Below are positions 40,045-49,039 of a DNA stretch of 64,000 bases, piece by piece. Origin of the DNA: Cohnella ginsengisoli (GTDB lineage: Bacteria > Bacillota > Bacilli > Paenibacillales > Paenibacillaceae); assembly GCF_029525555.1 (NCBI RefSeq), contig NZ_JAPDHZ010000006.1, positions 248,001-312,000 on the forward strand, read 5' to 3'. The translations under genes and the position numbers were made by a program. How positions within the stretch are numbered: position 1 is the stretch's first letter; each line of letters begins with the position of its first letter. The notes beneath the pieces are model-generated. The model was not told the origin of the DNA and ran no database searches. It was given only the letters and a program-made list of their open reading frames with translations.

Positions 40045-43000
40045 ATGATGAAAAAGAGAAGAATTCTAGCCGTCGTCGGGCTGTTCCTGATCGTACTGAC
40101 GGGGATTCGCCTGACTTGGGTCGGCATACAGACGAATTACGCGAGAGCGGAGGTCCAGAACGGCCTGCTAGACTTAAGCGATTGGGATCCGGCGTCCAAA
40201 CCTTTATTTTCGCTTTCCGGGCAATGGACGTTCTACCCTTCGCAGCTGAAGACGCCCGATTCGGACGGCACGCTCGAACAGCAAGCCGGCGCCGCCCGAA
40301 CGCTGAAGGTCCCCGGCAATTGGAAGGGGGCGCTCGGGCCGTCGGGCGACGGCTCGGTCGGATACGGAACCTATCGGCTGCGCATCTTGCTCCCGCCCGG
40401 CGGCCTGCAGGGGCAGGAGCTGACTCTCCGCGTCCCGGGGATCTCCTCGTCGTCGGCGCTGTACGCGAACGGACGCTTGCGGGGCGGTGCCGGCCATCCG
40501 GCGGACCGCGCTTCCGAATATACCGCGGGCAGCGTGCCGTATTCCGTCGCGTTGACCGCCGATCGCGACGTGCTGGATCTCGTGCTCCAAGTCGCGAATT
40601 ACGACGATCGCGTCGCGGGCGGCTTGACGGCGTCCATCCAGCTCGGGACGGCTCGGGCGATGAGCCGCGCCAGCTGGGTCACCGCCGGCTCTGAAGCGGC
40701 GCTTGTCCTGCTGATGGCGATGCATGTCCTGTACGCGATCGCCCTCTACTTCATCGGCGCCCGGCAGCGGCCGCTCCTGCTCTTCTCCCTGCTCGGGATC
40801 TGCGGCGCGTTATCGATCCTTTGCAACAAGGACCGCCTGCTGTCCGCCTGGTTCGGAGTCGGCTTCGAGACGTTCTATAAAGCTTTCTACTTATGCTATC
40901 TGGGCGCGGCGGCGCTGCTGCTGCAATATCTGAAAAGTCTGCTGCCCGAGTTCGCGATCCTTCGCCATGCGCGCTGGCACCTCGCCGCGTGCGTCCTCTT
41001 CGGCCTATTCGTGCTGGCTTCTCCGGTCAAAGTGTTCACCTTTGCCCTTGCCGACGGACTCCATACGGCTCTACTGCTGGCATCGTTCGTTACCGCCCCG
41101 ATCGTCATCTATCTTGCGGTTCGCAGAGGCGCTCCCGACGCCATCTATTTGCTGCTAGGCGTGGTCGCCGTCGCTTGGAATCTGCTCTGGGGAATTTTCG
41201 GCTACGCGTCCTCGCTGGATATCGGCTATTATCCGTTCGATATGCTCGCGTTCTTTATTATGTTCGCGCTCTATTGGTTCAAGCGGTATTTCCGCAATGC
41301 CGCGGAGACCGTCCGGTTGGCGGAGCGTCTCCAGGCGACCGACAAGCGCAAGGACGAGTTCCTCGTCCATACTTCGCACGAGCTTCGCAATCCGCTTCAC
41401 GGCATGCTGAACATGGCCCAGGCCGTACTTGACAGCGGCGAGCGCGCCGGCGAAGCGGCCAATCGGGACCGGCTGGCGCTGCTCGTCGCGATGGGCAAGC
41501 GGATGTCCTTTCTGCTGCGCGACCTCATCGACCTGAACCGGCTGCGGGAGAATCGCCTGTCGGTGAACCCCGCACCGCTCCGGCTGCAGACCGAAGCCGC
41601 GGGCGTGCTGGACATGGTCCGGTTCATGGCGGCCGGCAAGCCGGTTCGGCTTGAGAACCGGGTGCCGGATTCGCTGCCGGCCGTGCTGGCGGACGAGAAT
41701 CGGCTGGTGCAGATCCTGTTCAACCTGCTGCACAATGCGGTCAAATTCACGAACGAGGGTCGCGTCTGGATCGACGCGTTCGTCGAAGGGGATCGGGTCG
41801 TCGTTTGCGTCGGGGATACCGGAATCGGGATGGATGCGGACACGGCGAAGCGCGCCTTTCAGCCTTACGAGCAAGGCGAGCTTCAACCGGATACGAACGC
41901 GGCGGGGTTCGGATTGGGGCTGGCGATCAGCAAGCGTCTGGCGGAGCTGCATGGCGGGCGCTTGACGGTCGCCTCGACGCCAGGCGTCGGCTCTGTCTTC
42001 CGGTTTACGCTGCCCGCGGCGGAGTCGGTCTCTTCGGATTCGGCCTACTCCGATCTGGCATCTTCGAGCCTTGTCCGACTTGATCCCGTCTCCTCGGCCG
42101 CGGCCGGCACGGACTCGGCGCATCGCGAAGTTGCCGCAGCCCGGCAGGTTCCGGAAACGCCGGAGCCCGCGGTCGCCGGGACGGCGGCGGACGCTCCGCC
42201 GGAAGCGCCCGCGCGCGGCGATCGTTCCCGCATCCTTGCCGTCGACGACGATCCGGTCAATCTGCGCGTGCTCGAGCACGTGCTCTCCGCCGATCTGTAC
42301 GAGATCCGCGCGACGACCAGCGGCGCCGAAGCGCTGTCTCTATTGAATTCAGGACCTTGGGATCTGCTGATCGCGGACGTCATGATGCCGGACATCTCCG
42401 GGTACGAAGTCGCCCGCACCGCCCGGACGTTTTTCTCCCCCTCCGAGCTGCCGATCCTGCTGCTCACGGCTCGCTACCGGGCGGAGGACATCGAAGCGGG
42501 CTTCGCGGCGCAGGCCAACGATTACATCGTCAAGCCCGTCGACGCGCAGGAGCTGCGGATGCGGGTAAAGGCGCTGACGGACGTCGCCTGGGCGGCGCGC
42601 GAACAGAAACGGCTGGAGGCGGCATGGCTGCAGGCGCAGATTCAGCCCCATTTCCTGTTCAATACGCTTAATTCGATCGCCGCGCTGGCCGATGTCGATA
42701 ACGCCCGCATGCGCGACCTGCTGTCGGCGTTCGGCGACTATCTGCGGGCCAGCTTCGACACCGCCAACTCGGACCGGGTCGTGCCGCTCGGCAAAGAGTT
42801 GGACCTGGTGCGGGCCTATCTATATATCGAAAAGGAACGCTTCGGCGACCGGATTGCCGTCATCTGGGAGGCGGAAGACCATCTCCAATTGCCCGTCCCG
42901 CCGCTGTCCATCCAGCCTTTGGTGGAGAACGCCGTTCGGCACGGGGTGCTGAGGCGCCCCGAGGGCGGTACCGTGCGGATTCGAATCCAGGAAATCGGAG

Positions 43001-43251
43001 ACGGGATCCAAATATCGATCGAAGACGACGGGGTGGGCATGGCGCCCGATCGGCTGCCGCAGGCGCAGCTGCGCGGCGGACTTCCCGTCGGGTCCGAGGG
43101 ACGTCCTGCGGGCATCGGCCTCGCCAATACCGATCGCCGGCTGAAGCAGCTTTACGGCAAGGGGCTGCTCGTTCGCGGCCGTCCCGGCGGCGGGACGATC
43201 GTCTCCTTCGTCGTTCCCATACCGGCGGCAAAACGCCGGCTCCCAACGTAG
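40045..43251 (+). CDS. 7TMR-DISM hybrid histidine kinase with two kinase modules
   Basis: About 1068 residues, intact. Order: N-terminal TM; extracellular DISM-type beta domain (about 50-200, LSGQWTFYPSQL, VGYGTYRLRILLP); seven TM helices (about 205-400); HisKA with FLVHTSHELRNPLHG (His445); HATPase (NLLHNAVKFTNEG, GTGIGMD variant DTGIGMD, GFGLGLAISKRL); an Ala/Ser/Pro linker; REC domain (DDDPVNLRVLEHVL, Asp778 in IADVMMPDISG, IVKPVD); and a LytS/YesM-type second kinase (QIQPHFLFNTLNS, His869; LSIQPLVENAVRHG). Phosphate could pass His445 to Asp778 and on to His869, or the second module signals onward. Start uncertain: ATG 40045 or 40048 lack a clear ribosome site; GTG 40000 is an alternative. 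Confidence 0.88.
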   Translation: MMKKRRILAVVGLFLIVLTGIRLTWVGIQTNYARAEVQNGLLDLSDWDPASKPLFSLSGQWTFYPSQLKTPDSDGTLEQQAGAARTLKVPGNWKGALGPSGDGSVGYGTYRLRILLPPGGLQGQELTLRVPGISSSSALYANGRLRGGAGHPADRASEYTAGSVPYSVALTADRDVLDLVLQVANYDDRVAGGLTASIQLGTARAMSRASWVTAGSEAALVLLMAMHVLYAIALYFIGARQRPLLLFSLLGICGALSILCNKDRLLSAWFGVGFETFYKAFYLCYLGAAALLLQYLKSLLPEFAILRHARWHLAACVLFGLFVLASPVKVFTFALADGLHTALLLASFVTAPIVIYLAVRRGAPDAIYLLLGVVAVAWNLLWGIFGYASSLDIGYYPFDMLAFFIMFALYWFKRYFRNAAETVRLAERLQATDKRKDEFLVHTSHELRNPLHGMLNMAQAVLDSGERAGEAANRDRLALLVAMGKRMSFLLRDLIDLNRLRENRLSVNPAPLRLQTEAAGVLDMVRFMAAGKPVRLENRVPDSLPAVLADENRLVQILFNLLHNAVKFTNEGRVWIDAFVEGDRVVVCVGDTGIGMDADTAKRAFQPYEQGELQPDTNAAGFGLGLAISKRLAELHGGRLTVASTPGVGSVFRFTLPAAESVSSDSAYSDLASSSLVRLDPVSSAAAGTDSAHREVAAARQVPETPEPAVAGTAADAPPEAPARGDRSRILAVDDDPVNLRVLEHVLSADLYEIRATTSGAEALSLLNSGPWDLLIADVMMPDISGYEVARTARTFFSPSELPILLLTARYRAEDIEAGFAAQANDYIVKPVDAQELRMRVKALTDVAWAAREQKRLEAAWLQAQIQPHFLFNTLNSIAALADVDNARMRDLLSAFGDYLRASFDTANSDRVVPLGKELDLVRAYLYIEKERFGDRIAVIWEAEDHLQLPVPPLSIQPLVENAVRHGVLRRPEGGTVRIRIQEIGDGIQISIEDDGVGMAPDRLPQAQLRGGLPVGSEGRPAGIGLANTDRRLKQLYGKGLLVRGRPGGGTIVSFVVPIPAAKRRLPT

Positions 43252-43292
43252 CAGACGACGTTTTGAACCGTGGAGCCAGCCGGCGCCTTGAC

Positions 43293-43304
43293 GGGGGGGG
43301 GGGG
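43293..43304. repeat. twelve-G homopolymer tract
   Basis: A run of 12 G in the 175-base gap after the hybrid kinase. It is the longest homopolymer noticed and the length is probably unreliable. It is 120 bases before the ankyrin gene start, so an influence on expression by tract-length change is possible but unsupported. Confidence 0.7.
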
Positions 43305-43426
43305 ATCGCTATTCGGGCGTGCATCGCTCCAATCCCGCGAAAATAAGACGATGGCGCATCGTTATTTCGCCGCGCACTGCACAAAGGGGCCGTCTAGAAT
43401 CGGGATATCATGAGGAGGTTCAAGCG

Positions 43427-44504
43427 TTGGTACATCTTGACGAAGACTTGATGCAAGCCATTAAAAGCGTCGATCGCGATAAGGTAAAGTCCATCGTCGA
43501 GTCGGGCATTGACTTGAATGCGCCAAGCCCCGGGGGGAAGCTACCTGGATTGGGCTTGGGGCGGGTACCGCGAGTGGGATTTTGAGATCGTCAAGCTGCT
43601 TATCGCATACGGTGCGGACCTGAACGACAAGGCCTATCCTTCGATTGTGTCTGCTGCGGGACAGGGCCGAATTCACGAGGTTCAATATGTATTGGATCGC
43701 GGGGCACAGATCAATGCGGTGACCCATGTCGGAACCACGGCGCTGTGGCAAGCAGCTTATGCAGGGGACGTGAAGATGGGCGCATTTCTCATCCGAAACG
43801 GCATGGATCTGTCCAGCCATGGCGGCAAGGCTCTGGGGGTGGCGGCCTTTAACGGACATCTCTCCTTCGTAAAGCTGCTGGTGGAGGAGGGGGGTCGATA
43901 TCAACTATCAATCCTTCGCTAGACATCCGGATGACTCCAATACGCCGCTGCATGCTGCAGCATGCGCCGACCATATCGAGGTCGTTCGATATTTGCTCGA
44001 GCGCGGGGCGGACGTCCGATTAAAAAAACCACTACGGCGACAGACCCTATCACGTAGCAAGATTCAATAAGCGTCACGAGATTATGGAGCTGATTGCCGG
44101 GTACGAACCCAAGGAACTTCACGATCTTGACAATCGGATCGCAGAACTGAAGAAGGCCAAGCTGCCGACCGCCATCATTAAAGATCTGGCTGAAACGAGA
44201 ATACGCATCGAACTCCCCGACTCCAAATACTTTGCCTACGTAGCGTTCTGCTCTCTGTTCGAGATTACCGAATTTCAAGCGGATAGTATCAAACTGATCA
44301 ATCTGCTGGCGGATGCAGATGCGTACGGCGCCTCGGGAATGCTGGTGTGGATTCCGTCTCAGAAAAGTCTGGGCAGCTACGATACCGAGCATGAGAGCCT
44401 GACGATTTTCCGCGGCATAACCTGGAAAAAGTTTTTTTAAGACGCCGGGCGTGTTCCTGGATCGCCTGCTTGACGGGGAATATGAGGCGGAATCGGCAGG
44501 TTAA
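43427..44504 (+). CDS. ankyrin-repeat protein with unrecognised C-terminal domain (four frameshifts)
   Basis: About 357 residues after correction. TTG start 8 bases after GAGGAGG. Several ankyrin-type repeats are visible: IKSVDRDKVKSIVESGIDLNA, FEIVKLLIAYGADLND, IHEVQYVLDRGAQINAV, THVGTTALWQAAYAGDV, NTPLHAAACADHIEVVRYLL with ERGADVRLK. The C-terminal part (FAYVAFCSLFEITEFQADSI, VWIPSQKSLGSYDTEHESL) is a domain I do not recognise; its placement resembles immunity-type proteins. Breaks: six G (43532-43537), six G (43889-43894), seven A (44022-44028), seven T (44432-44438); removing one base from each restores a single frame ending LLDGEYEAESAG. Cytosolic. Confidence 0.7.
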
Positions 44505-44553
44505 GCTGCGGAAAAAGGATGGAGCAGCGACCGGCGCCGCCCCGTCCGTACAA

Positions 44554-45408
44554 TTATCTCCGAGCGGGAAACTCCCGTTCGTAAATCGCATGCATTCGAT
44601 CCAGCACGCTCCGTGCCTGATCTTGATGCTTTAATTCCGTTATGCGGCCCTTTTGCAGATAGATGCCGGTCTTCGTACGGTGCTCCCCAAGGGCGCCCTC
44701 GTACAATCGGTCGGCGCCTTGCGTGGGCGGGGAGAAGAACAGCTTCATCAATGCTTTCACGACGACAGGCAATCCGGATCTTTTGCCTTTTCGGAGCGTA
44801 TTGTTGCCGCCGGGATCGACGCTGCGAATCCGAATGCCGTCCTTCAGCAGCTGCGGGGCGGCCGCTTGCGTCCACAGCGAGAGCGCCAGCTTGGAGGCGG
44901 CGTACGGACCGAGCAGCTTGCGGAAGGTTTTTGGACGTTCAAGCATTTCGATACTCAATGCTTTTGTGTACTTGAGCGCCGAAGACGAGGTGTTGATCAC
45001 CGTTTTGAGGCGGCCGTTCTTCAGGCTCTCCATGAGCTCCATCAAGATGATATAGGGGGCGACAGTCATCAATTCGTAATGCTTCTCGCGCCCCTGCGCC
45101 GAGTAGCTAAGCTCGGGAAAAGACCCGCCGGCGTTGTTGAACAACACATCGAGTCGCCGTTCCTTAACTTTGATCTCCTCCAGAACCCGCCGCAGGCCGG
45201 CAAAATCGGCGAGGTCCGACGTTTGATAAGTCCGGAGCCAGCCGTTCCGGACGGCCTCCCGGATGTCGGGATCATCGTCGGGCAAGCCGGAGCGGATGAC
45301 AGCCGCTACCTGCCACTGCGACGCCAGCAATTTTTTCGTTAACGCCAGTCCGATCCCTGCATTAGCGCCCGTTACCAGAGCGATATTTTCCCGTTCGTTC
45401 GTGTTCAT
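44554..45408 (-). CDS. short-chain dehydrogenase/reductase
   Basis: 284 residues, intact. NAD(P)-binding motif TGANAGIG, NNAGGSFPEL, catalytic region VINTSSSALK and Y-x3-K (YAASK), then VDPGGNNTLRKG. It resembles retinol-dehydrogenase-like classical SDRs. It is divergent from a MerR regulator and its promoter has a 19-base spacer containing a MerR-type palindrome, so it is probably induced by the MerR protein. Confidence 0.9.
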   Translation of the reverse strand: MNTNERENIALVTGANAGIGLALTKKLLASQWQVAAVIRSGLPDDDPDIREAVRNGWLRTYQTSDLADFAGLRRVLEEIKVKERRLDVLFNNAGGSFPELSYSAQGREKHYELMTVAPYIILMELMESLKNGRLKTVINTSSSALKYTKALSIEMLERPKTFRKLLGPYAASKLALSLWTQAAAPQLLKDGIRIRSVDPGGNNTLRKGKRSGLPVVVKALMKLFFSPPTQGADRLYEGALGEHRTKTGIYLQKGRITELKHQDQARSVLDRMHAIYEREFPARR

Positions 45409-45461
45409 GCCTCGTACGCCTCCTTCGAATGCCGGGGCCGGCGTTCACCCCCGTAGCGCAC

Positions 45462-45492
45462 ATTCTAAAAGTTGGAGTCGGCTCCAAGTCAA
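45462..45492 (-). promoter_or_regulatory. MerR-type promoter of the SDR gene
   Basis: On the minus strand TTGACT (complement of 45487-45492) and TAGAAT (complement of 45462-45467) are separated by 19 bases. The spacer holds the palindrome TTGGAGTCGGCTCCAA at 45472-45487. A 19-base spacer with a central palindrome is the hallmark of promoters untwisted by MerR-family activators. Confidence 0.8.
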
Positions 45493-45531
45493 GAGCGCGG
45501 CAAACAAGTTCCGATCCTTCGTTCGACTCGC

Positions 45532-45562
45532 TTGACTTGGAGCCGGCTCCAAGATGTACAAT
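45532..45562 (+). promoter_or_regulatory. MerR-type promoter of the merR-like gene
   Basis: TTGACT (45532-45537) and TACAAT (45557-45562) are separated by 19 bases that contain most of the perfect 18-base palindrome CTTGGAGCCGGCTCCAAG (45536-45553). It should give autoregulation of the MerR gene in step with the divergent SDR promoter. Confidence 0.85.
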
Positions 45563-45594
45563 GCAAACACAAGCAATCTCCGGGAGGGACCAAG

Positions 45595-46062
45595 ATGAAG
45601 ATCGCGCCCGCTTATACGATCAAGCAGACCGCGGATCAGACTGGCGTCACCGAGGATACGATTCGTTATTACGAGAAGATCGCGCTGCTGCCCCGGGCGG
45701 AGCGGAAGGACAACGGGCATCGCGTTTACAGAGAAGAGGATATCCGTACGATCCGGCTGCTCTCCTGCCTGAAAAAGACGGGGATGCCGCTGGAGGAGAT
45801 GCGGCCGTTCCTGGCGGTGTCCGCCGATGCCGATCCTGCGGATTACCCCGAGCTGGTGGCGCAGCTGCGGCATCATCGGGAAAATATCGTCAGCCAGATC
45901 GCGTCGCTGCAGCAGGTCGTCGACTTTATCGACATGAAGCTGGACGAAGGGCGGTACCGCGGGGAATGCCCCGACGAGGAGCGGAGTGGGCAGAAAACAA
46001 GGCCCATCTCTCCAATGGAGATGAGCCATTTTTCCGTAGCGGGCAGGACGGGCAAGCCGTAA
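45595..46062 (+). CDS. MerR-family transcriptional regulator
   Basis: 155 residues. The winged helix YTIKQTADQTGVTEDTIRYYEKIALLPRAERKDNGHRVYREEDI is standard for MerR; the coiled coil follows (LVAQLRHHRENIVSQIASLQQVVDFIDMKL), then a short C-terminal tail with one Cys. No metal-binding Cys pattern is seen, so the effector is probably an organic compound (AdhR/YfmP-like branch). GGGAGG precedes the ATG. It should bind the two palindromes upstream and control itself and the SDR gene. Confidence 0.92.
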   Translation: MKIAPAYTIKQTADQTGVTEDTIRYYEKIALLPRAERKDNGHRVYREEDIRTIRLLSCLKKTGMPLEEMRPFLAVSADADPADYPELVAQLRHHRENIVSQIASLQQVVDFIDMKLDEGRYRGECPDEERSGQKTRPISPMEMSHFSVAGRTGKP

Positions 46063-46087
46063 CGCAAGCTTGTTGAAGGACGTCTCG

Positions 46088-47503
46088 TTAGTTGGCGATC
46101 GTCCATTCGCGCACGACTTCTCGATCGGTGCTGTTTACGACTTCAAAGCCTAGAGAAGCGTACAAGCGGGATGCGGTCTCGTTTTCGGGCCGGTGACCGA
46201 GTTTGATTTTATCGCTAGCGTAGTTATCTAACAATAACGAATAAGCGCCTCCATGCCTGAACGACCTACTCCTCGTTGTTGCATGTGACGATCGATCATA
46301 TATGCCACGATCCAGCAGCTTTCGTCGTCCGGATCGACTGCGCAGATCGCTAATCCGGCCAATTGATCTCCCACGTACAATGCAAGGGGGGTTAAACCCG
46401 CAATAAGCCGACTCAGCGAGCCAGTATACGGCCGGCACGGGGAAAACTTTCTTTTGTTCGTCCGTCACTTCCAGCTGGGTGCAGGCGTACCAATTGTTCT
46501 GGTCGACAGGCCTGAGGCTCACCTGGGGGCGATAACCTTCGCGGATCCGGTCGCATACACCCAGCAGCTTCTCCTTCAGCGCTAGCGCCCACGCCGGTGA
46601 GCCGCCGCTCTCGAAACCCTCGACGCTGCTGAGCATCCGCGCGAATCTATACAGGTCCTCGAACCTTTGAAACAACGCAAACTGCCGCACTTCATATTCA
46701 TCTAAAGGCTTCATCTTACGATAGCCGGTTAGAAAATGCGCGATTTTCTCATTCGCGTCGGCATCTTCTTGCTCGAGGAGATCGGATATCGCGGATGCGA
46801 CATCCATCGCGTACCAATGGTACATCGAATCGTCAAAATCGATGGCAAAATATCGTGACGTCTCCGCTTCGAAGAAGACGTTGTCCATTTCGAAATCGTA
46901 ATGTATCAAGCCTATATGCCCGGCGCCGGTAGGAAGCGCGGAGAGCTGCTCTCTTAATCGTTCGAGTTCGTGCCGTGCATCTGCTTCCCGTGGATGACGA
47001 TCCAATACGGATGAAACGAACGTCAGCGCATCCAGCCAGCTTCCTCGCGATGTCGGGCCGGGCGCGTAAAGCTCGGATAATCGGTGCAAACTGCCGAGCG
47101 CCGCGCCCCAAGCCTCTGCCTGCCGATCGGTCATCTGATCCAGCGGCACGCAGCTTCCTCTAGCTTGCTCGAACACTACGCCATAGTAGCGGCCATCTTC
47201 GTCAACCTGAACGGTCTCGATCCAGTTTCCGTCGGCGGACCGGATCGGGGCCACGGTCGGATAGCCGTTCTCGATCAGATACAGCATAAAGTCGAGTTCC
47301 GATTGAATATGGCTGATCGCGTTGTCCTCTTCATGAATAAAACGGAGGAACTGCCGAACGCCATCCCTCTCGAACGTAAAGACAAAATTGCTGCTCGCTC
47401 TCCAAAACTTCAATGTCTGCGAATCGTGTTCCCAACGCTGAATGAATTGCTTCGCGACGGTGTCATTCATCATGCCGCGTACCATTCGCTGTAAATTCAT
47501 CAT
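46088..47503 (-). CDS. APH-type kinase fused to a GNAT acetyltransferase, internally out of frame
   Basis: 471 codons. The N-terminal 310 residues form an aminoglycoside-phosphotransferase-like kinase: FLRFIHEEDNAISHIQSELDFMLYL, HIGLIHYDFEMDNVFF (catalytic Asp, with Asn) and YFAIDFDDSMYHWYAMDV (metal Asp). The C-terminal part is a GNAT: WYACTQLEVTDEQKKVFPVP and KIKLGHRPENETASRLYASLGFEVV. Between them a six-C run (complement of 46386-46391) shifts the frame; in the +1 reading FNPLALYVGDQLAGLAICAV continues the GNAT, and a second indel near 46235 shifts back. So the frame looks intact but about 45 residues are wrong. The substrate is unknown; the combination suggests modification of a small molecule. 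Confidence 0.75.
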   Translation of the reverse strand: MMNLQRMVRGMMNDTVAKQFIQRWEHDSQTLKFWRASSNFVFTFERDGVRQFLRFIHEEDNAISHIQSELDFMLYLIENGYPTVAPIRSADGNWIETVQVDEDGRYYGVVFEQARGSCVPLDQMTDRQAEAWGAALGSLHRLSELYAPGPTSRGSWLDALTFVSSVLDRHPREADARHELERLREQLSALPTGAGHIGLIHYDFEMDNVFFEAETSRYFAIDFDDSMYHWYAMDVASAISDLLEQEDADANEKIAHFLTGYRKMKPLDEYEVRQFALFQRFEDLYRFARMLSSVEGFESGGSPAWALALKEKLLGVCDRIREGYRPQVSLRPVDQNNWYACTQLEVTDEQKKVFPVPAVYWLAESAYCGFNPPCIVRGRSIGRISDLRSRSGRRKLLDRGIYDRSSHATTRSRSFRHGGAYSLLLDNYASDKIKLGHRPENETASRLYASLGFEVVNSTDREVVREWTIAN

Positions 47504-47527
47504 TTGCCGGATGGCCTCCCATTGCCT

Positions 47528-47567
47528 AATGAGAGGTCCGTTCGTTTAAAGACAACGACCTCTCATT
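47528..47567. repeat. 11-base inverted repeat between divergent genes
   Basis: AATGAGAGGTC and GACCTCTCATT are perfect complements 18 bases apart, just upstream of the kinase-GNAT gene (minus) and before the methyltransferase gene (plus). It could be a hairpin in the 5' leader of the minus-strand mRNA or an operator. Confidence 0.5.
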
Positions 47568-47697
47568 GGCTTATTTGTATGGCGGTTCGTAATCAAACAC
47601 CATCACTCCTTTGCGAGGAATTTACCTTCCTATCCATTTTCGGTTAAATTTAAGAAAGGTACAAGAGGGAGCCTCATCCGAATGGCGGGTATGCTTA

Positions 47698-48465
47698 ATG
47701 AATGATACAGACTACAAAGCCTTCTACGACCGCGTCGGCCAAGCGAACGGCTGGGACTTCAGCAGGCTGAAGGTGCGGGTAGCGGGCGAGCAGGCCGACA
47801 TCTACGAGGAAGCCAAACGGATGTGCCGGAAATCCGATCTGCTGCTGGACATCGGAACCGGGGGCGGCGAGGCTATTTTAGCCATACGCGACGCGGCGCT
47901 GCTGCTGGTGGGAATCGACCGTTCGCAGGGGATGATTCAGACGGCGAGGGCGAATCTGGCGAATGCCGGCGCCACGAACGTGCGCTTTGTTCATATGGAG
48001 GCCGAACAGCTCGGTTTTCCCGAGCAATTCTTCGATATCGCGACATGCAGACATGCCGGATTCAGCGCGCGCGAGGTGGCCAAAGTGCTGTCACGCGAAG
48101 GCTTGTTCATCACTCAGCAGGTTGCGGAAGGAGACAAGCTTAATCTGAAGCAAGCCTTCGGCCGAGGCCAGAGTGATGGGGAACCGGACGGGACCTTGCT
48201 GCGGAAATACAGGCTGGAGCTGGAGGCAGCGGGTTTCAGGGACATCCGGACGAAAGAATACGTCACGGTAGAGTACTACCAGACGCCCGAGGACCTGATT
48301 TTTCTTCTCAAGCATACGCCGATCATTCCGGGCTTCGGGCAAGAGCAGGGCGACTTCGAGGTTTTACGAGCGTTTATGGAAGAGAATCGGACCGATAAAG
48401 GAATCCGCACGAATGCGAAGCGATTTATGATAAGCGCGCGGAATGCTGCAGATCTAGGAGGGTGA
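47698..48465 (+). CDS. class I SAM-dependent methyltransferase
   Basis: 255 residues. Motif I is LLLDIGTGGGEAIL, followed by LVGIDRSQGMIQTARANLANA and VRFVHMEAEQLGFPEQFFDIATCRHAGF. The C-terminal half has REGLFITQQVAEGDKLNL and YRLELEAAGFRDI. It is cytosolic; the acceptor is unknown. It precedes the YCII gene by 5 bases, so the two are co-transcribed. Confidence 0.87.
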   Translation: MNDTDYKAFYDRVGQANGWDFSRLKVRVAGEQADIYEEAKRMCRKSDLLLDIGTGGGEAILAIRDAALLLVGIDRSQGMIQTARANLANAGATNVRFVHMEAEQLGFPEQFFDIATCRHAGFSAREVAKVLSREGLFITQQVAEGDKLNLKQAFGRGQSDGEPDGTLLRKYRLELEAAGFRDIRTKEYVTVEYYQTPEDLIFLLKHTPIIPGFGQEQGDFEVLRAFMEENRTDKGIRTNAKRFMISARNAADLGG

Positions 48466-48470
48466 CGGAT

Positions 48471-48848
48471 ATGAAGTTTATGTGCATAGGGTATCTGGAC
48501 GCGGCCAAGATGGATGCGCTCCCCAAGGATGAGGTTCATGCCATCATGCGTGAATGCAAGCCGCATCTGGAGACGTTTCACGGCAGCGGTCGGGTCGTGC
48601 TCGATGCCGGCCTAGACCAGGGGCCGATGCGCCTTCGACGGCGGAATGGCGAAGTGGAGGCGGCGGACGTTCCGGCGATCGATGCGCGGGGGACGCCAGG
48701 CAGCGTCTTTCTCATCGAAGCGCGGGATATGGAGGAAGCGATCCGGCTGGCTTCCTTGCATCCGACCGTTCAGGTGGAGGCGGGCGAACGGCTTGGATGG
48801 GAGATCGACATTTATCCGGTTCATTCTTTTAGAGGGAAAGAAGGATAG
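48471..48848 (+). CDS. YCII-domain (DGPF-like) protein
   Basis: 125 residues; AGGAGG 8 bases upstream. MKFMCIGYLDAAKMDALPKDEV and the end FLIEARDMEEAIRLASLHPTVQ match the YCII ferredoxin-like fold found beside ECF sigma factors and methyltransferases. The role is unknown. It follows the methyltransferase gene directly. Confidence 0.85.
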   Translation: MKFMCIGYLDAAKMDALPKDEVHAIMRECKPHLETFHGSGRVVLDAGLDQGPMRLRRRNGEVEAADVPAIDARGTPGSVFLIEARDMEEAIRLASLHPTVQVEAGERLGWEIDIYPVHSFRGKEG

Positions 48849-48910
48849 AGCGGGGCCAAGTGCGCTTTATATGGAACTCATATTTCGATGATAAAATGAT
48901 ACGAAAAGCA

Positions 48911-48940
48911 GGACGGCAAGCTGTTGTTGCCGTTGTCCGT
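48911..48940 (+). terminator. probable terminator hairpin after YCII gene
   Basis: GGAC-GGCAA pairs with TTGCC-GTTGTCC around GCTGTTG, followed by GTTTAG. The T tract is weak. Confidence 0.4.
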
Positions 48941-49039
48941 TTAGCTTCAACCATGCCGGGCAGGTCTATGATTCGACATCTTCCTTGTCCCTCGCGGAGC
49001 CGTCTGCTAACATAGGAAAAACACAAGGGAGGTGCAGAC

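Noticed and set aside
43293..43304. G12 tract as a proven phase-variation switch
   Set aside because: Run lengths in this sequence are unreliable and the tract is not placed within a promoter spacer that I can define.
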